Shown one piece after another: positions 24,311 to 32,815 of a stretch of 64,000 nt of DNA (its first letter is position 1; the number at the start of each line of letters is the position of its first letter). A program made the translations under genes and the position numbers. The notes beneath the pieces are model-generated. The model was not told the DNA's origin. It ran no database searches and saw only the letters and a list, made by a program, of their open reading frames with translations. Source of the DNA: Rhodoligotrophos defluvii (GTDB taxonomy: Bacteria > Pseudomonadota > Alphaproteobacteria > Rhizobiales > Im1); assembly GCF_005281615.1 (NCBI RefSeq), contig NZ_SZZM01000001.1, positions 482,608 to 546,607 on the forward strand, given 5' to 3'.

Positions 24311-24907
24311 CTAGACTCGGAGCCAACGATAGGGCGTGATCATCGCGGCAACCGAAAACGGCATCTCGCTTGGCGTCGTGCCCACCACCACCGCCGCCCG
24401 ATGGTCGTACCAATAGGCGATAAGCTGCAGCATCGCCTGTTTCAGGGCGACCGGAATGGTGCTCATACCCCCAACCGTCGGGTACCCCGCCGAATAAGTC
24501 ACCGCGACCGCACCGGTCTCATAGAGATCGCTTGGAAAGCTGAAGCCGTCTTTGAACCGGAGATATGACCGGCCCGCCGGGTCGGTCTTGAGGCCGTAAT
24601 CGCTGCTGTTCACTGTCGCGATCTGCCCGGCCGCGTTCCGCCAGGTCGCGGACGTGATGCCGATCACCGGGCCGAGCAGCAGCGGCAGGACACGGGCGAA
24701 GCCGTCGAAGTCCTGCCGCCACACCTGTTCGACCAGGCAGCGCCCGCCCAGAATGCCGGTCCAGCCGTCGAAAAGCTCGGTCGCCGTGGCAATGAGCCCG
24801 ATGATCAGCCCATCCTCATGCCCGTGCTCGACGCGCAGATGGACCTTTGCCTCTTCGAGACTCACCGGGCTTGTTGCCGGTGGCGTGATTAGAACCGGAC
24901 GGTGCAT
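24311..24907 (-). CDS. Head-tail connector protein (GTA g6 homologue)
   Basis: The 198-residue protein has the connector pattern: SLEEAKVHLRVEHGHEDGLI, then LLLGPVIGITSATWRN, and VTYSAGYP followed by an IPVALKQAMLQLIAYWYDHR helix. Family proteins form the adaptor ring under the portal. Starts at 24907 (ATG) or 24913 (GTG, overlapping the previous stop) are both possible; I use the ATG. Confidence 0.88.
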   Translation of the reverse strand: MHRPVLITPPATSPVSLEEAKVHLRVEHGHEDGLIIGLIATATELFDGWTGILGGRCLVEQVWRQDFDGFARVLPLLLGPVIGITSATWRNAAGQIATVNSSDYGLKTDPAGRSYLRFKDGFSFPSDLYETGAVAVTYSAGYPTVGGMSTIPVALKQAMLQLIAYWYDHRAAVVVGTTPSEMPFSVAAMITPYRWLRV

Positions 24908-24909
24908 GC

Positions 24910-25062
24910 TCACTTCTTCGCGTAACCGTAGCAGGCTGGATCGAGGCCGAGCTGCCTCAACTCCTCACGGGTGAATTTCGGCTGCTTTGCCGCTACTTTG
25001 GCTTTTCGGTTCTTGGCGGGTGATTCGGGGGTCGTTTCAGCTTGCTTCTTTTCTTCGGTCAT
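24910..25062 (-). CDS. Small Lys/Ala-rich protein, 50 aa
   Basis: A short frame from ATG to TGA encodes a highly charged, Lys-rich N-terminus, then FTREELRQLGLDPACYGYAKK. Its stop overlaps a possible GTG start of the connector gene, and it keeps late-operon orientation, both arguing for a real gene. Small lysine-rich proteins between capsid and connector are common in HK97-type phages. Function unknown. Confidence 0.5.
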   Translation of the reverse strand: MTEEKKQAETTPESPAKNRKAKVAAKQPKFTREELRQLGLDPACYGYAKK

Positions 25063-25083
25063 TGGATGCCTCCAACAAGGGCA

Positions 25084-25407
25084 ATGGCCGCCTGGCTGGT
25101 GCCGCTGTGCTTATTCGCGTGCAGCCGCTCGGAGAATGCCTTCGAGATTGATATTGGCTCTCGCGAGGTGACCGCAGCGACGCTGAACCTCTGCGGCAGA
25201 CAGACGAGCCTCAGTCGATCCGGGAACCTGCTCGTCACCACGCGGGCCATCGACTGCGAGGGCTCCGGGGAGATCATCGTCAGTTTCCCGGATCGATCCT
25301 TGGTCAGGTGTCCCGTTGGCTACGTGACACACGGTTTGGTTCAAACGTTCCGGTTCGAGATCGACGGCCAGACCTGCCGTGACATCAGGCAGCGGCCATC
25401 TTCATGA
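25084..25407 (+). CDS. Predicted small lipoprotein, cargo gene
   Basis: From the ATG at 25084 the protein has a short signal peptide ending in a lipobox-like LFAC at Cys13, so it should be lipid-anchored. The mature part is about 95 residues with four further Cys (CGRQ, DCEG, RCPVG, TCRD) and beta-rich, so it probably forms disulfides in the periplasm. It runs opposite to the late genes between capsid and connector, its last 23 bases overlapping the capsid gene. Small prophage lipoproteins often block superinfection; here that is inference. Confidence 0.6.
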   Translation: MAAWLVPLCLFACSRSENAFEIDIGSREVTAATLNLCGRQTSLSRSGNLLVTTRAIDCEGSGEIIVSFPDRSLVRCPVGYVTHGLVQTFRFEIDGQTCRDIRQRPSS

Positions 25408-26623
25408 CCTTGATGGTTTCCGGATTGAGCACGCCACCACCAACCCGCTTTGTCGTGTAGAAGTGGACGTATGGCTTGTTGGTGAAGGGATCGCGCAGAA
25501 CCCGTATGCCCACCCGGTCGATGATGAGATAGCCACGGCGGAAATCGCCAAAGGCGAGCGGCAGAGCGTCGACTGCCAGATCAGGCATGCCGGGCATCTC
25601 CGTGACGGGATAGCCGAGAATAGTGGCCGGCTGGCCGGCGACGAACGATGGTTGCCAGAGATAGTTGCCGTCGCCGTCCTTCAGCTTGCGGATGGTCCCT
25701 TGCGATGTACGGTTCATCACCCAGTGAGCATTCTGAGTGAATGCCGACGGCAACATGTAGACCATATCGATCAGCTCATCGGGATCGATCGCGGTGGCCG
25801 AGGCGGCCGTCTTGATCTGGATCGCACCAAGCGGATTAGTGGCCGCATGGGCGCCGCCAGTGACAAAGGTCAGAAAGCCGTAGGGTTTGTTGGTTCCATT
25901 GCCGGCGATGAAAGCGAGCCCTTCCTGGTAGGCAAACTCGGTCTCCACCTCGTTCGCCAGCCACTGCTCGAGATTGACCTCCGCATCATCCAGCATGCCC
26001 TGGGTCGCCGCCGGATTGGCGTAGATCTCGCCAGGCCGGTACTCCATCTGCCCGAAGGTCGCTGTATTGGTCTGCCCCCGAGCTGCCGTTTCGCCAACCC
26101 AGCCCGATGCGGTGCCCCGCAGGTTGAACAGCTTGGTGAAGCCAGCGGTCGAGATGGTCTGCACCGAAGATATCTGCCGCATCGGCGAGACTTCGATCAG
26201 CTTGTCGGTGATGGTCCGGTCCCATTCGATGGGTGCGAGATAGCCGCCTTCTGCAGCAGCCCCCTTGTTCAGCGCGGCCTGGATATCGCCCTTGCGAAAG
26301 TGTGCCCGGAAGGCTTCGGTATATTCCCTGTCCCGCACTTCCCCGACGCCACCGGCTCCGATCGCCATGGCGGCGAGCTTGGCGTTGGCCTGGTCGATAG
26401 CGGCCTGCATATCGCCGACGCTGGCGTTGATCCGCTCCAGCTTGTCCGTGGTCACCACGTCGTCGAACCTGCGGGCGAGCTCCTTGTCCTTCTCCGCCAT
26501 GGCGGCCTTGAAGACGTGGAAGTCCCGGTTCACCGCCTCGATCAGCGCCTTGATGTCGCCGCTTACGTCAGCGCGCACGGCGAGGATGCCGCGCAGCTTG
26601 CGCGGGCTCATATGCTTGGTCAT
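25385..26623 (-). CDS. Major capsid protein, HK97 fold
   Basis: The 412-residue protein starts at 26623 behind AAGGAG. An N-terminal scaffold-like delta domain with heptads (residues 12-95) is followed by the HK97 core: AAAEGGYLAPIEWDRTI, AYQEGLAFIAGNGTNKPYGFL, ILGYPVTEMPGMP and a closing FGDFRRGYLIIDRVGIRVLRDPF. The delta domain is probably removed by the protease encoded just upstream. It builds the T-number shell. No crosslinking motif can be asserted. Confidence 0.95.
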   Translation of the reverse strand: MTKHMSPRKLRGILAVRADVSGDIKALIEAVNRDFHVFKAAMAEKDKELARRFDDVVTTDKLERINASVGDMQAAIDQANAKLAAMAIGAGGVGEVRDREYTEAFRAHFRKGDIQAALNKGAAAEGGYLAPIEWDRTITDKLIEVSPMRQISSVQTISTAGFTKLFNLRGTASGWVGETAARGQTNTATFGQMEYRPGEIYANPAATQGMLDDAEVNLEQWLANEVETEFAYQEGLAFIAGNGTNKPYGFLTFVTGGAHAATNPLGAIQIKTAASATAIDPDELIDMVYMLPSAFTQNAHWVMNRTSQGTIRKLKDGDGNYLWQPSFVAGQPATILGYPVTEMPGMPDLAVDALPLAFGDFRRGYLIIDRVGIRVLRDPFTNKPYVHFYTTKRVGGGVLNPETIKVMKMAAA

Positions 26624-26638
26624 GAAAGCTCCTTAGGT

Positions 26639-27484
26639 CTATGACCGGATTGTTTGGGAAAGCCGCGCAAGAGCGGCCCTGAGATCGTCAGCGTCGTGCA
26701 TGACGGAAGCGGCAGCGTCCTGCTTGCCGCCCTTCATTTCGGCAATGAGGCTACGGCGCTCACTGCGCGTAATTCCTGATCTGGCGAGCAGCGCGTCCAC
26801 CCGCCGGACGGCGTTCATGGAGCGGAAGGCCTCCGCCCGAGCACCGTCCTCGTTCACCTGATCGGCCGGCAGGAAGGCATCCGCCAGTCCCTCGGCAACC
26901 GCCTGCTCGCCATTGAACCATGCCTCCGCATCCATCCATTCGGACGCCTTTGCCTTTTCCACGCCGGCACGCTCGGCATAGACGGTTGCCATGGCATCGT
27001 CGAACGGCTCCATCCGCTGGGCTGCCTCGCGCAGGTCATGGCGATTGCCGACCGCGATCACCCAGGCATTGTGCACCATGAGGAAGCTGGCTTTGCCGAT
27101 CTGGATCTCATCCCCTGCCATGGCGATGATCGAGGCCGCCGATGCGGCAAGGCCGAGGATGCGAACCGTCACCTTCCTGGGATGCGCCCTGAGCGCGTTG
27201 TAGATCGCGACTCCCTCGAAGAAATCACCGCCAGGCGAGTTGATGTCCACGAACACATCATCATCGCCGATCGACCGCAGGGCGGCGGCCACTCGCTTGG
27301 ACGTGACACCGGCCCCGCTCCAGAAATCCTCGCCGATCACATCGAGGATGGAGATGGTATTGTCCCCCGTCTGGGCAGCCGTGATGCCGGCATTCCAGCG
27401 CTCGACCGCGTTCGGGTCCGGCTCGAACGCGCAGATCGTCGGCAGGCGCTCGGCCCTGATCTCAGGCAGCTTGCGAAGGCTCAT
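26639..27484 (-). CDS. Prohead protease, ClpP-like (S14/S49 type)
   Basis: The 281-residue protein starts at 27484 with GGAG six bases upstream. It has a ClpP fold: INSPGGDFFEGVAIYNAL, the nucleophile Ser in GLAASAASIIAMAGDEI, and the catalytic His in FLMVHNAW. It matures the capsid by cutting the delta domain. The C-terminal ~70 residues are charged and may be scaffold. It overlaps the portal end by 23 bases and precedes the capsid by 15. Confidence 0.92.
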   Translation of the reverse strand: MSLRKLPEIRAERLPTICAFEPDPNAVERWNAGITAAQTGDNTISILDVIGEDFWSGAGVTSKRVAAALRSIGDDDVFVDINSPGGDFFEGVAIYNALRAHPRKVTVRILGLAASAASIIAMAGDEIQIGKASFLMVHNAWVIAVGNRHDLREAAQRMEPFDDAMATVYAERAGVEKAKASEWMDAEAWFNGEQAVAEGLADAFLPADQVNEDGARAEAFRSMNAVRRVDALLARSGITRSERRSLIAEMKGGKQDAAASVMHDADDLRAALARLSQTIRS

Positions 27485-28772
27485 TGCCCGCTCCATTGCG
27501 TTGAGTGATTGGCATCGGCAGGTTGTCGCTATGTGGCAGGTCCAGCCAGTCGCGCACTTCATCGACTTCCAGGAAGGGCTGATGCCCGCCGGCACCCAAG
27601 CCCTTGGCGAAGAAGTCAGCCTGGTCCTTCATCGAGCCGCGCAGGAGCCCGCCGGCATTGAACTTGGCCTCGTAGAGATCGGCTTCCCGTTCGGTCAGCA
27701 GCGAACGCTCGATCGCCTGCTGCCACGCCTCGAACCACGGGTTTAGGGCGAAGCGCACGAAGAACTGCCCGAGCACGTCAATGCCCGAACCCCATGAGGT
27801 CTCATCCACATTGAGCAGCGGCCTCGGCACCCCGAATGGACGGGAGATTTCTTCAACCTGGTGTGCACGCGTCTCAAGGTGCTGGCTGTCGCGGCCGGTC
27901 TGGGCAAAGGGGTTCGCCTCCATGCCCTCTTCGAGGATCATCCACCGGTGCGCGTTCTGCGCGCCTTCCCGCTCCGCCATGCTCTCCCTGAGCCGTTCAT
28001 AGGCTTCGGCAGAGAGCGTGTTCTTGTGCTTCAAAGCGCCGCCGACCAGCATGCCGTTGCGGAACAATCGCGCAGCACCAGTGTCCGCCTGTATGGCCAG
28101 CGCGATGGCTTCTGCTGCCTGCTTCACGAGCGACAGCCCGGTGATGCCGTCTTCCGAGAGTCCGTAGCGAAGGTGGAAGATGTCCGATTGCGGCAGGGTC
28201 ACCGTGCCGCCGGTCGGCCGCTGATAGACATAGTCGAGCGACCAGTCGCTGTTCTGCTGCGGAGTTACCCGATCGGTCTCAAGGGGCACCAGCTGAAGAA
28301 TGCGCGACCCGCTCCGCACGATCAGCGCATAGGCATCACCCTTGGTGCCCGAGCCGCTTGCCCCCAACGCCCGTTGCTGCATCAGCGAGCGGAACTCGAA
28401 GGCGGTCTGCCAGGCATTCGGGCGCCGGTGCAGGATGCGAAACAGCGGGTGATCGGTGGCATTTTCCTTGGTGTTCTTCCGCTGCAGGTGCAGGGGCAAC
28501 ATGCCAATGGCGAAGGAGATCAGCGAGACGCAGCGCAACACGGTGGTGTTGCGCATGGCGATCTTGGGCGAGATCGAAATCCCCGCCTCGGTCATCGCGC
28601 CGCCGCCATGGCGGATGAACTCCAGGAACCGCGGATCGTCCAGCCCGTGAAACATGGCGCACTCGCCAGCCATGGCGCGCACCAGCGGCAATGCCGGCAC
28701 CAACGGCATCGGCGGCAATTCCGGCACCGCGGCCTTAGGCTCGGCGCGGCGGAAGAGATCGAGAATGCCCAT
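27462..28772 (-). CDS. Portal protein, HK97 family
   Basis: The 436-residue protein has the HK97 portal pattern: RNTTVLRCVSLISFAIGMLPLHL, FRILHRRPNAWQTAFEFRSLM, then DIFHLRYG and a C-terminal PRPLLNVDETSWGSGIDVLGQFFVRFAL. The dodecameric ring sits at one capsid vertex and passes DNA. The C-terminus (RNGAGNEPSQAA) is short and polar. It follows the large terminase by three bases. Confidence 0.94.
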   Translation of the reverse strand: MGILDLFRRAEPKAAVPELPPMPLVPALPLVRAMAGECAMFHGLDDPRFLEFIRHGGGAMTEAGISISPKIAMRNTTVLRCVSLISFAIGMLPLHLQRKNTKENATDHPLFRILHRRPNAWQTAFEFRSLMQQRALGASGSGTKGDAYALIVRSGSRILQLVPLETDRVTPQQNSDWSLDYVYQRPTGGTVTLPQSDIFHLRYGLSEDGITGLSLVKQAAEAIALAIQADTGAARLFRNGMLVGGALKHKNTLSAEAYERLRESMAEREGAQNAHRWMILEEGMEANPFAQTGRDSQHLETRAHQVEEISRPFGVPRPLLNVDETSWGSGIDVLGQFFVRFALNPWFEAWQQAIERSLLTEREADLYEAKFNAGGLLRGSMKDQADFFAKGLGAGGHQPFLEVDEVRDWLDLPHSDNLPMPITQRNGAGNEPSQAA

Positions 28773-28775
28773 CCG

Positions 28776-30473
28776 CTACACCATCAGAATGCCGCGGTCT
28801 TCATAGACCGACTTGCCAACAGCCTGAGGATTCCGGCTCATCAGCTGAAACGCATTGAACGACGCCATCAGCGGGTCGATCTTGGCCTTGCCGGCCGCCT
28901 GTTTGGTAATGATCACCGCGTTGCCGGTTTGCTGTGGCTTGGCGTTTCCGACGCACCAGGCCATCATCGGCGAGCCCGAATGCCAGAGCGTGCCGTCCTT
29001 CAGCTTGCGTTCCATACCCCAGACGGCTGACGACAGGCGGTATCCTTGCGGAACGCTGCGTACGAGCGGATCTTTCATCTGGCGAAGGTCGAGCTCATCC
29101 ACCAAAGCAGATATGGACTGGGGATCCAATCCGACCGCGTCTTCGTTCGGCAGCAGACCCGTCCCGAAGACCATTTCCGCAATATCGGCGATCTCCTCGA
29201 TGTCCTGGGTCGGGTGCTCGCAAATGGTCAAGTCGCCCTGGCGCTCGAAATCGCGCAGCCGCTCGGCAATGTCCTTGCGCAGCTCAAGCACGTCGCTCTG
29301 CACCCAGGCATGGGTCCATAACAGCCAATCTCGGGTCACCTTGCAGCGGCCCAAGACCGCCAGCCCGAACAGGTCATCGAGCCCGCCGCCGTCGTTGCCG
29401 ATCGTCACCACCTCCGAGCGATCGAGCAGCGCGTGCAGGGTGAGCGACGTGTCGGCCGCACCTTGCCAATAATCCGCGCCGCGCCAGCGGTCCGTGTGCA
29501 GCGCGAGCCCGATCTCCACGTTGAGGTGCTGGCTCGCCCAGCGCCGCAGCTCGTCCTCACCCTTTTCCTTGGCCTGGGCAAAGTCGGTCTTGAGCGCGTC
29601 CAGCGTGATCGATAGCCCCAGGTTCGGCAGCACCATCGGCCACGCCGCCGGATTCTCCCACGGCCGGCCGGGGTCGGTCTGCATGCGCTCCGGGAACTCG
29701 TAGAGGATCGGCAGCATGGAGGCGGCATCGCCCTTGATCCGCCCATCGCGGATGCCGCGCGCCAGCTGCAGCTCCGCCTTGAAGCAGCCCGCCGGCGGCT
29801 CGTCGCTCTGGGTGGTGATGAAGATCAGGAAGCCGTCTGGCCGGGGCAGCAGTCCGCCGCGAATCTGGCCGATGACCCGCGAGGCGTAAGACATGGCGCT
29901 CATCACATGCAGCTCGTCCACCAGCACGCCCGTGGGCTTGGCTCCGGTCATCACCTTCATGTCGAACGTCTTGATCTTCAGCATCGCGCCGTTGGTGCGG
30001 TCGATGATGGTCTTCAGGTGATCCTTCACCGCGAAGCGCTTCTGCAGGTAGCTTTCAGGGTCGCCCTCGATCATGCCCGAGGCCTGCTGAAAGGCGAGGT
30101 CGGCAATCTCCTGGGTTGGCCCCACCAGCAGGAACTCCGCCCGCGGTCGCTTGTTGAGGATCAAGGCCGTCACCATGATCCCGCCGCCGCCGGTGGTCTT
30201 CGAGTTCTTCTTCGGCACCAGGGCGAACACTTCGCGCACCCGGCGCACGCTGTCCTCATCGATCGAGCCGAACACCGCCCGCACGATGTCGCGGAACCAG
30301 TCCCCCGCCGCATCCGCCATGGCCGGCTGGCCCGGCACGTCGGGAAGCCGCAGCTTGTTGAACACGCGCACGGCGCGGCCCGCCTCCTCCTGATCCAGCG
30401 GCAGGTCCGGCACCAGCGGGCGCCCGTCGCGCAGTCGGCTTTCCCAATCGGGACAGGAGAAATCCCAGTGCAT
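28776..30473 (-). CDS. Terminase large subunit
   Basis: The 565-residue protein has an ATPase domain with a deviant Walker A (LVPKKNSKTTGGGG near residue 86) and a Walker B (GVLVDELHVM), followed by a nuclease domain opening with IGNDGGGLDDLFGLAVLG, which carries metal-binding Asp. This is the HK97-type terminase (Terminase_1). It pumps DNA into proheads and cuts it. Its start overlaps the TerS stop by one base. With an adjacent HNH gene, cos-type packaging is likely. Confidence 0.94.
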   Translation of the reverse strand: MHWDFSCPDWESRLRDGRPLVPDLPLDQEEAGRAVRVFNKLRLPDVPGQPAMADAAGDWFRDIVRAVFGSIDEDSVRRVREVFALVPKKNSKTTGGGGIMVTALILNKRPRAEFLLVGPTQEIADLAFQQASGMIEGDPESYLQKRFAVKDHLKTIIDRTNGAMLKIKTFDMKVMTGAKPTGVLVDELHVMSAMSYASRVIGQIRGGLLPRPDGFLIFITTQSDEPPAGCFKAELQLARGIRDGRIKGDAASMLPILYEFPERMQTDPGRPWENPAAWPMVLPNLGLSITLDALKTDFAQAKEKGEDELRRWASQHLNVEIGLALHTDRWRGADYWQGAADTSLTLHALLDRSEVVTIGNDGGGLDDLFGLAVLGRCKVTRDWLLWTHAWVQSDVLELRKDIAERLRDFERQGDLTICEHPTQDIEEIADIAEMVFGTGLLPNEDAVGLDPQSISALVDELDLRQMKDPLVRSVPQGYRLSSAVWGMERKLKDGTLWHSGSPMMAWCVGNAKPQQTGNAVIITKQAAGKAKIDPLMASFNAFQLMSRNPQAVGKSVYEDRGILMV

Positions 30474-30913
30474 CAGTTCAGCAGCTCGCCCCAGGCGGTA
30501 TGCTCATGCGCGGTGTGCGCATCGCGCATGGCCGCTTCCTTCTTGCCGAGCTTCGGCGGCTTGGGCGCCTTCACCCTCGGCAGCCTGTCGAGGTCGTTGC
30601 GGTCCAGGCGCTTGAAGTATTTATCGATCGCCGTGACGTTGCCGGCCTCGGCCTGGCACATGAGCGCGTTGAGCAGCTTGGCCTCAACCCGCGCCCGCGC
30701 CTCCGCCCTCGCCTTGAGTTCCCGAAAATAATTCTTGCGCAGCGTGGGCGGGCTGCAGTTCAGCGCCGCCGCGATCTTCTCCAGCGACCAGTCGAAGGCC
30801 AGTAACTGTATGACCAGCCTACGTTTTTCCGCGGTCGCCATATGCGGCGGCCGACCACGCTTGCCCCAGTTCTCCGGAATCGGATCACCCAGAAGGTCAA
30901 AATCCGTGGCCAT
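30473..30913 (-). CDS. Terminase small subunit
   Basis: The 146-residue basic protein has a helix-turn-helix near residues 30-60 (LLAFDWSLEKIAAALNCSPPTLRKNY) and a helical oligomerisation region after it (ELKARAEARARVEAKLL). Small terminases bind the packaging start site and load TerL. The next gene upstream encodes an HNH nuclease, separated by a 183-bp gap. The C-terminus is Lys/Pro-rich. Confidence 0.85.
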   Translation of the reverse strand: MATDFDLLGDPIPENWGKRGRPPHMATAEKRRLVIQLLAFDWSLEKIAAALNCSPPTLRKNYFRELKARAEARARVEAKLLNALMCQAEAGNVTAIDKYFKRLDRNDLDRLPRVKAPKPPKLGKKEAAMRDAHTAHEHTAWGELLN

Positions 30914-31096
30914 CAGAAAAAAATCTCCGAATGAGGGGGGCTGCGGTTTCAGGGCCGGGCCGGCTCCGAACTTTTGACCACCCCCCTACCTCAGGAAAAT
31001 TGCTCCGATGCCTGAGGATATACCAGATCGTCCGCTCGCAGACCTTCGGTCACCGGATCAACCCATCGCACAGGCATGGAGCAGAAGCGGTCCACC
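30914..31096. other. Possible cos/packaging region between TerS and HNH genes
   Basis: This 183-bp gap has no gene I can support. It includes runs of G and C (GAGGGGGG, CCACCCCCC) and direct CTCCGA repeats. In HK97-like phages with an HNH protein, cos lies beside terS, so this is the natural candidate; no cut site can be read from sequence. Confidence 0.3.
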
Positions 31097-31408
31097 CTAC
31101 CCTATTTGCCCGCGCGCCCGTCGCGCTCGTGCTAGAGCCGTCTTGCGTTGATGGCAGGTGAAGCACAGCAGCATGACGTTGGCCGGATCCAAATCCGCGC
31201 CGCCGTCCCTGCGCTCGACGATATGGTCACCGATGATGCGGTGACTGGATCCGCATTGTTCACACCAGTTGCCCCGCTCGCGCTTCAGCCGCGCAACCAG
31301 CGCCCGCCACTCGCGTGACAGATAGAACCGATCGGCGACCTTCGGCGGCGGATGCAGGCGCGGAGCGATGGTGCCAAGCATCGGTTTTATGTTGGATAGC
31401 TTGCCCAT
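31097..31408 (-). CDS. HNH endonuclease, phage packaging type
   Basis: The 103-residue protein has CEQCG, then a DHI motif (RIIGDHIVERRDGG), Asn in PANVMLLC and a final CFTCHQRK, giving the two zinc Cys pairs and the HNH core. Phage HNH proteins next to terminase genes act with TerL in cos cleavage. The start at 31408 gives a compact protein; an upstream frame to 31522 adds Arg-rich sequence with no clear ribosome site. Confidence 0.9.
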   Translation of the reverse strand: MGKLSNIKPMLGTIAPRLHPPPKVADRFYLSREWRALVARLKRERGNWCEQCGSSHRIIGDHIVERRDGGADLDPANVMLLCFTCHQRKTALARARRARGQIG

Positions 31409-31555
31409 TGTAGCGTCGGAAGTACGAGACCGTCGTGGCCGGGCCTGGAGGGAAGCGAAAAACGGCATACGATCACTCTCTTGCTCGATAATGGGACCGT
31501 TTTTGCCCGAGTTCACATCCAATCAACCTGCGCACCTGAATGACGAGATGGGGTA

Positions 31556-31900
31556 ATGCAGGAAATTGATCGCAATGCGAACCAGGAACACCAGTTGGCT
31601 GAATTCAACCAACTTCATGGCCACAATTTCACGATAAAAGATGTAAAAAATTTGAGATCGTTTATTATCAGAAGGTTAGAATACGAAGAGAATTCTTCGA
31701 ACGACGTAACCATAAATAATTCAGATCAAGAGAAATATAAAAATCAAGTTGATGAATACAACAAGACGTACAACACATCCTTCACGCTGGATCAGCTTTC
31801 TGCTCTAACCCAATTAAGCTTCTCCACGGAAGAACGCTGCTTCAGAAGCACACCCGAAGAGGTTATACAAGTCGACTGCAACTCAGTGAGCTGGATGTGA
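31556..31900 (+). CDS. AT-rich cargo protein of unknown function, 114 aa
   Basis: A highly polar, Asn/Gln/Glu-rich helical protein (NANQEHQLAEFNQLHGHNFTIKD, then YKNQVDEYNKTYNTSF): two related segments of the form EYN-Q-YNxSFT/HNFT suggest an internal repeat of roughly 70 residues. GC is far below that of the flanks. It runs against the late operon, immediately upstream of the HNH gene. No known family; clearly foreign to the phage backbone. Confidence 0.62.
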   Translation: MQEIDRNANQEHQLAEFNQLHGHNFTIKDVKNLRSFIIRRLEYEENSSNDVTINNSDQEKYKNQVDEYNKTYNTSFTLDQLSALTQLSFSTEERCFRSTPEEVIQVDCNSVSWM

Positions 31901-32010
31901 CGACAAAAGTCCGACGGCTCTGTTGATATCGGGAGTGCAGCCCCAAACCAAGCGCATCAATTCACTGGATGCTGGCCTAAGCTCGCCTGTGCTTGGTGAT
32001 CCAAAACATA

Positions 32011-32039
32011 AACCCCTCGCGGATCTCTCCGGAGGGGTT
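32011..32039. terminator. Inverted repeat, possible terminator
   Basis: AACCCCTC (32011-32018) pairs with GAGGGGTT (32032-32039) across a 13-base loop that can pair further. No T run follows on either strand, so it may act weakly or in an attenuating role. It lies between the AT-rich cargo gene ending at 31900 and the leftward gene ending at 32096, converging transcripts. Confidence 0.45.
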
Positions 32040-32095
32040 CGCCACACGCGCTTCGCGCTTAGCATGCGGACAGTGTCAACTTTTTTCCGCAATTG

Positions 32096-32815
32096 TCAAG
32101 CGGCAGCTTCCCTGCTCGCGTAATATCCCTTCCAGGGCTCCACAACCAGCCATTTTCCCAGGGGCTGGCCGTCATGGTCCAGGTCCAGGAACAGCGCCAC
32201 CAGCAGGTCCCCGAATCGGTCGACGCGCGCGTCCGCCTCGGCATGCGCCTTGGCGATCTCATCGGCCGAATAGCCGGTGAACTCCACCGGGCAGAACAAC
32301 GGGCGCTTGCTCACGGGATCATAGACCACCTTCGGCTTGGGACCGGCGGGCGTCTTCCGCATCACCGGCCGGCACTTGAGCGGGGGCAGCTTGACGGCGC
32401 GGCTCGGCATCTCACCGCGTCCAGCATGGTCCACGATCAGCCAGTAATCGGCGCGCGCCAACGTCCGCACCCAAGCATCGACGGCAAGCGCGTCCTCGTG
32501 CACATCGAGATGGCCATTGATCAGCCCGCCACGGCGTTCAGCCATGCACAGGGACGAACGACCGGAGCTCAACACCCAATCTGTCGTTCCGCCTGCCGCA
32601 GCCCGCACGCATTCGGTCCTATAAGCCCAGACCAGCAGGCTCCAGGCGTCGGTTTCCCGGCGCAGATCCGGCTTGATCTGGCACGTGCGAGGGTTGCGAG
32701 GCATCTGCGATGGTTGCAAACCAACCCTCGCAGGTCTTTTTGTCTTTTGAATTAATGGCTTACTTGTCTCTTGCGAGACTTGCGAGGGTTTTTCCATACT
32801 GTTACGTGAAAACAT
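32096..32815 (-). CDS. Hypothetical early phage protein, 239 aa
   Basis: I start at the ATG at 32815, preceded by AAGGGGG at eight bases. Residues 1-45 are low-complexity Ser/Gln/Lys and are encoded by DNA that carries the AACCCTCGCA-type repeats. The folded part from about residue 55 (AWSLLVWAYRTECVRAA) to the end (LVVEPWKGYYASREAA) is conserved-looking but unknown to me. It follows the primase-helicase in the leftward early operon, so a replication accessory role is possible. Confidence 0.7.
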   Translation of the reverse strand: MFSRNSMEKPSQVSQETSKPLIQKTKRPARVGLQPSQMPRNPRTCQIKPDLRRETDAWSLLVWAYRTECVRAAAGGTTDWVLSSGRSSLCMAERRGGLINGHLDVHEDALAVDAWVRTLARADYWLIVDHAGRGEMPSRAVKLPPLKCRPVMRKTPAGPKPKVVYDPVSKRPLFCPVEFTGYSADEIAKAHAEADARVDRFGDLLVALFLDLDHDGQPLGKWLVVEPWKGYYASREAAA

